NCBI RefSeq assembly: GCF_001039355.2
Contig: NW_019773625.1
Coordinates: 451,864-515,863 of the forward strand
Length of the DNA: 64,000 bases
Reading direction: 5' to 3'
Source: Lingula anatina
Lineage: Eukaryota; Brachiopoda; Lingulata; Lingulida; Lingulidae
Below the pieces are notes generated by a model. That model had not been told where the DNA came from. It did not search any database and worked only from the letters and a program-made list of their open reading frames with translations. Position numbers and translations under genes: made by a program. Numbering within the stretch: the first letter of the stretch is position 1; each line of letters opens with the position of its first letter. Of this stretch, positions 63,247-64,000 are shown one piece after another.

Positions 63247-63701
63247 GTGATTTTTCTACACTCTCCCAAAAAGGCGCTATAGATAACTTCATCTTTGGTA
63301 CCAGCTTTGGGTTCAACTCTTGAACAGTCACAGTGGAGATTACTACTAGTACTACATATATATATATATAGCACAGAATTCATGTATTAGCACTCCTTTG
63401 ACACTTAATGAGATCTACTCTGTGCTAACTAATGAAAGCAAAGACCTCAAAGAATGTAAAATGAAGACCAGTTTCTGCGGTATCTGCAGTGCCATACATG
63501 TATGTTAGCACAGTTTGGCAATCAGAATCGTCAACCGGAGTGCTAAATCATGAATTACTAGCACACAGGTATTCAGACTGTCACTAGCTAAATGAACTGT
63601 GCTCTGCCAGGCTTAACATTGTAAAAGGTCTTTTAATATTATCTGTCGTCTATTATAGATAACCTATCTGAAGAGTCAATTAATGATTGAAGATAATCAG
63701 T

Positions 63702-63734
63702 ATGGCAGATGATCCACCTACCAGAGATGTTAAG
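63702..63734 (+). CDS. Possible first coding exon of a gene continuing beyond the window
   Basis: ATGGCAGATGATCC starts an 11-codon frame, MADDPPTRDVK, ending at a GTAAAA donor. An A three bases before the ATG is absent (T there), but G follows it, so initiation context is fair. No other exon was found before the window ends at 64000. Too short for family recognition. Confidence 0.25.
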
Positions 63735-64000
63735 GTAAAATTATTGTATGCTTAATGTAATACATAAACCATGAGCCAGCCAGGACTGGGGTATACTTGA
63801 AGTCAAGGCATGAGTGGATATTATATGTAACTTAATTGATTGGTGTATCTGACTTGTACCATGGCAGATGTCGAGACTGAAAAAGCTTAGACCCATAATA
63901 TGTGGTGCAGATTTCATTCATGCATGGTGCCTATGGACATCTTTCATGCTATTAGGACCCAAACCCCCCAATATTTAGTTCTGGTACATTTCAAATCAAA

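Larger units (their letters stand above)
61584..63701. other. Intergenic region upstream of VAMP4
   Basis: Apart from the possible VAMP4 5' exon and the tRNA-like element, no gene was recognised. The stretch 62340-62720 has more CpG than the VAMP4 introns, consistent with a promoter or unmethylated intergenic DNA. A short (AT)n run lies at 63356-63370. Confidence 0.4.

Noticed and set aside
63862-63891. ATG frame reading MADVETEKA then stop
   Set aside because: Stops after nine codons with no splice donor inside, so it is not a plausible exon.

Overview
This is a eukaryotic nuclear window. It is AT-rich, its genes are split by many GT-AG introns, and it carries microsatellites, short inverted-repeat transposons and a minisatellite. 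The gene set (hemicentin, PEMT, FUBP/KSRP-type KH protein, a YER152C-like aminotransferase, VAMP4) together with frequent tacatgta words suggests an invertebrate, most likely a lophotrochozoan such as a bivalve mollusc. The species assignment is an inference.

Layout. 1-1035: non-coding, noticeably richer in CpG than the introns that follow. 1036-21276 (+): the 3' part of a hemicentin gene in 31 exons, encoding 5 Ig domains, 6 thrombospondin type-1 repeats, a nidogen G2F domain, 9 EGF-like domains, one unusual Cys-poor module and a fibulin-type C-terminus with stop codon. 21277-30498: intergenic, with a duplicated 166/188-bp repeat, a 34-bp minisatellite, possible spliced non-coding transcripts, and a tandem duplication of the sequence just upstream of the next gene. 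30499-31077 (+): a complete, intronless PEMT-like methyltransferase. 32725-49208 (-): a FUBP-family gene with a long candidate 3' UTR and 19 coding exons (742 aa, four KH domains). Inside it, 1.85 kb is present twice around a single N at 45146, almost certainly two haplotypes joined by the assembler. 49653-53971 (+): a PLP-dependent aminotransferase (10 exons, 426 aa), head-to-head with FUBP across a 444-bp shared promoter holding two CACGTG boxes. 57198-61583 (-): VAMP4 (7 exons, 146 aa); its last intron holds two foldback elements. 63174-63246: a tRNA-like element. 63702: a possible first exon of a further + strand gene.

The genes serve unrelated housekeeping roles (extracellular matrix, phospholipid synthesis, RNA/DNA binding, amino-acid metabolism, membrane fusion); I see no operon or gene cluster. 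Exon boundaries come from reading splice sites and checking that phases join; no transcript data were available. The most noteworthy items are the PEMT copy with changed SAM-motif residues and its duplicated 5' region, the haplotype duplication in FUBP, and the foldback elements in introns.
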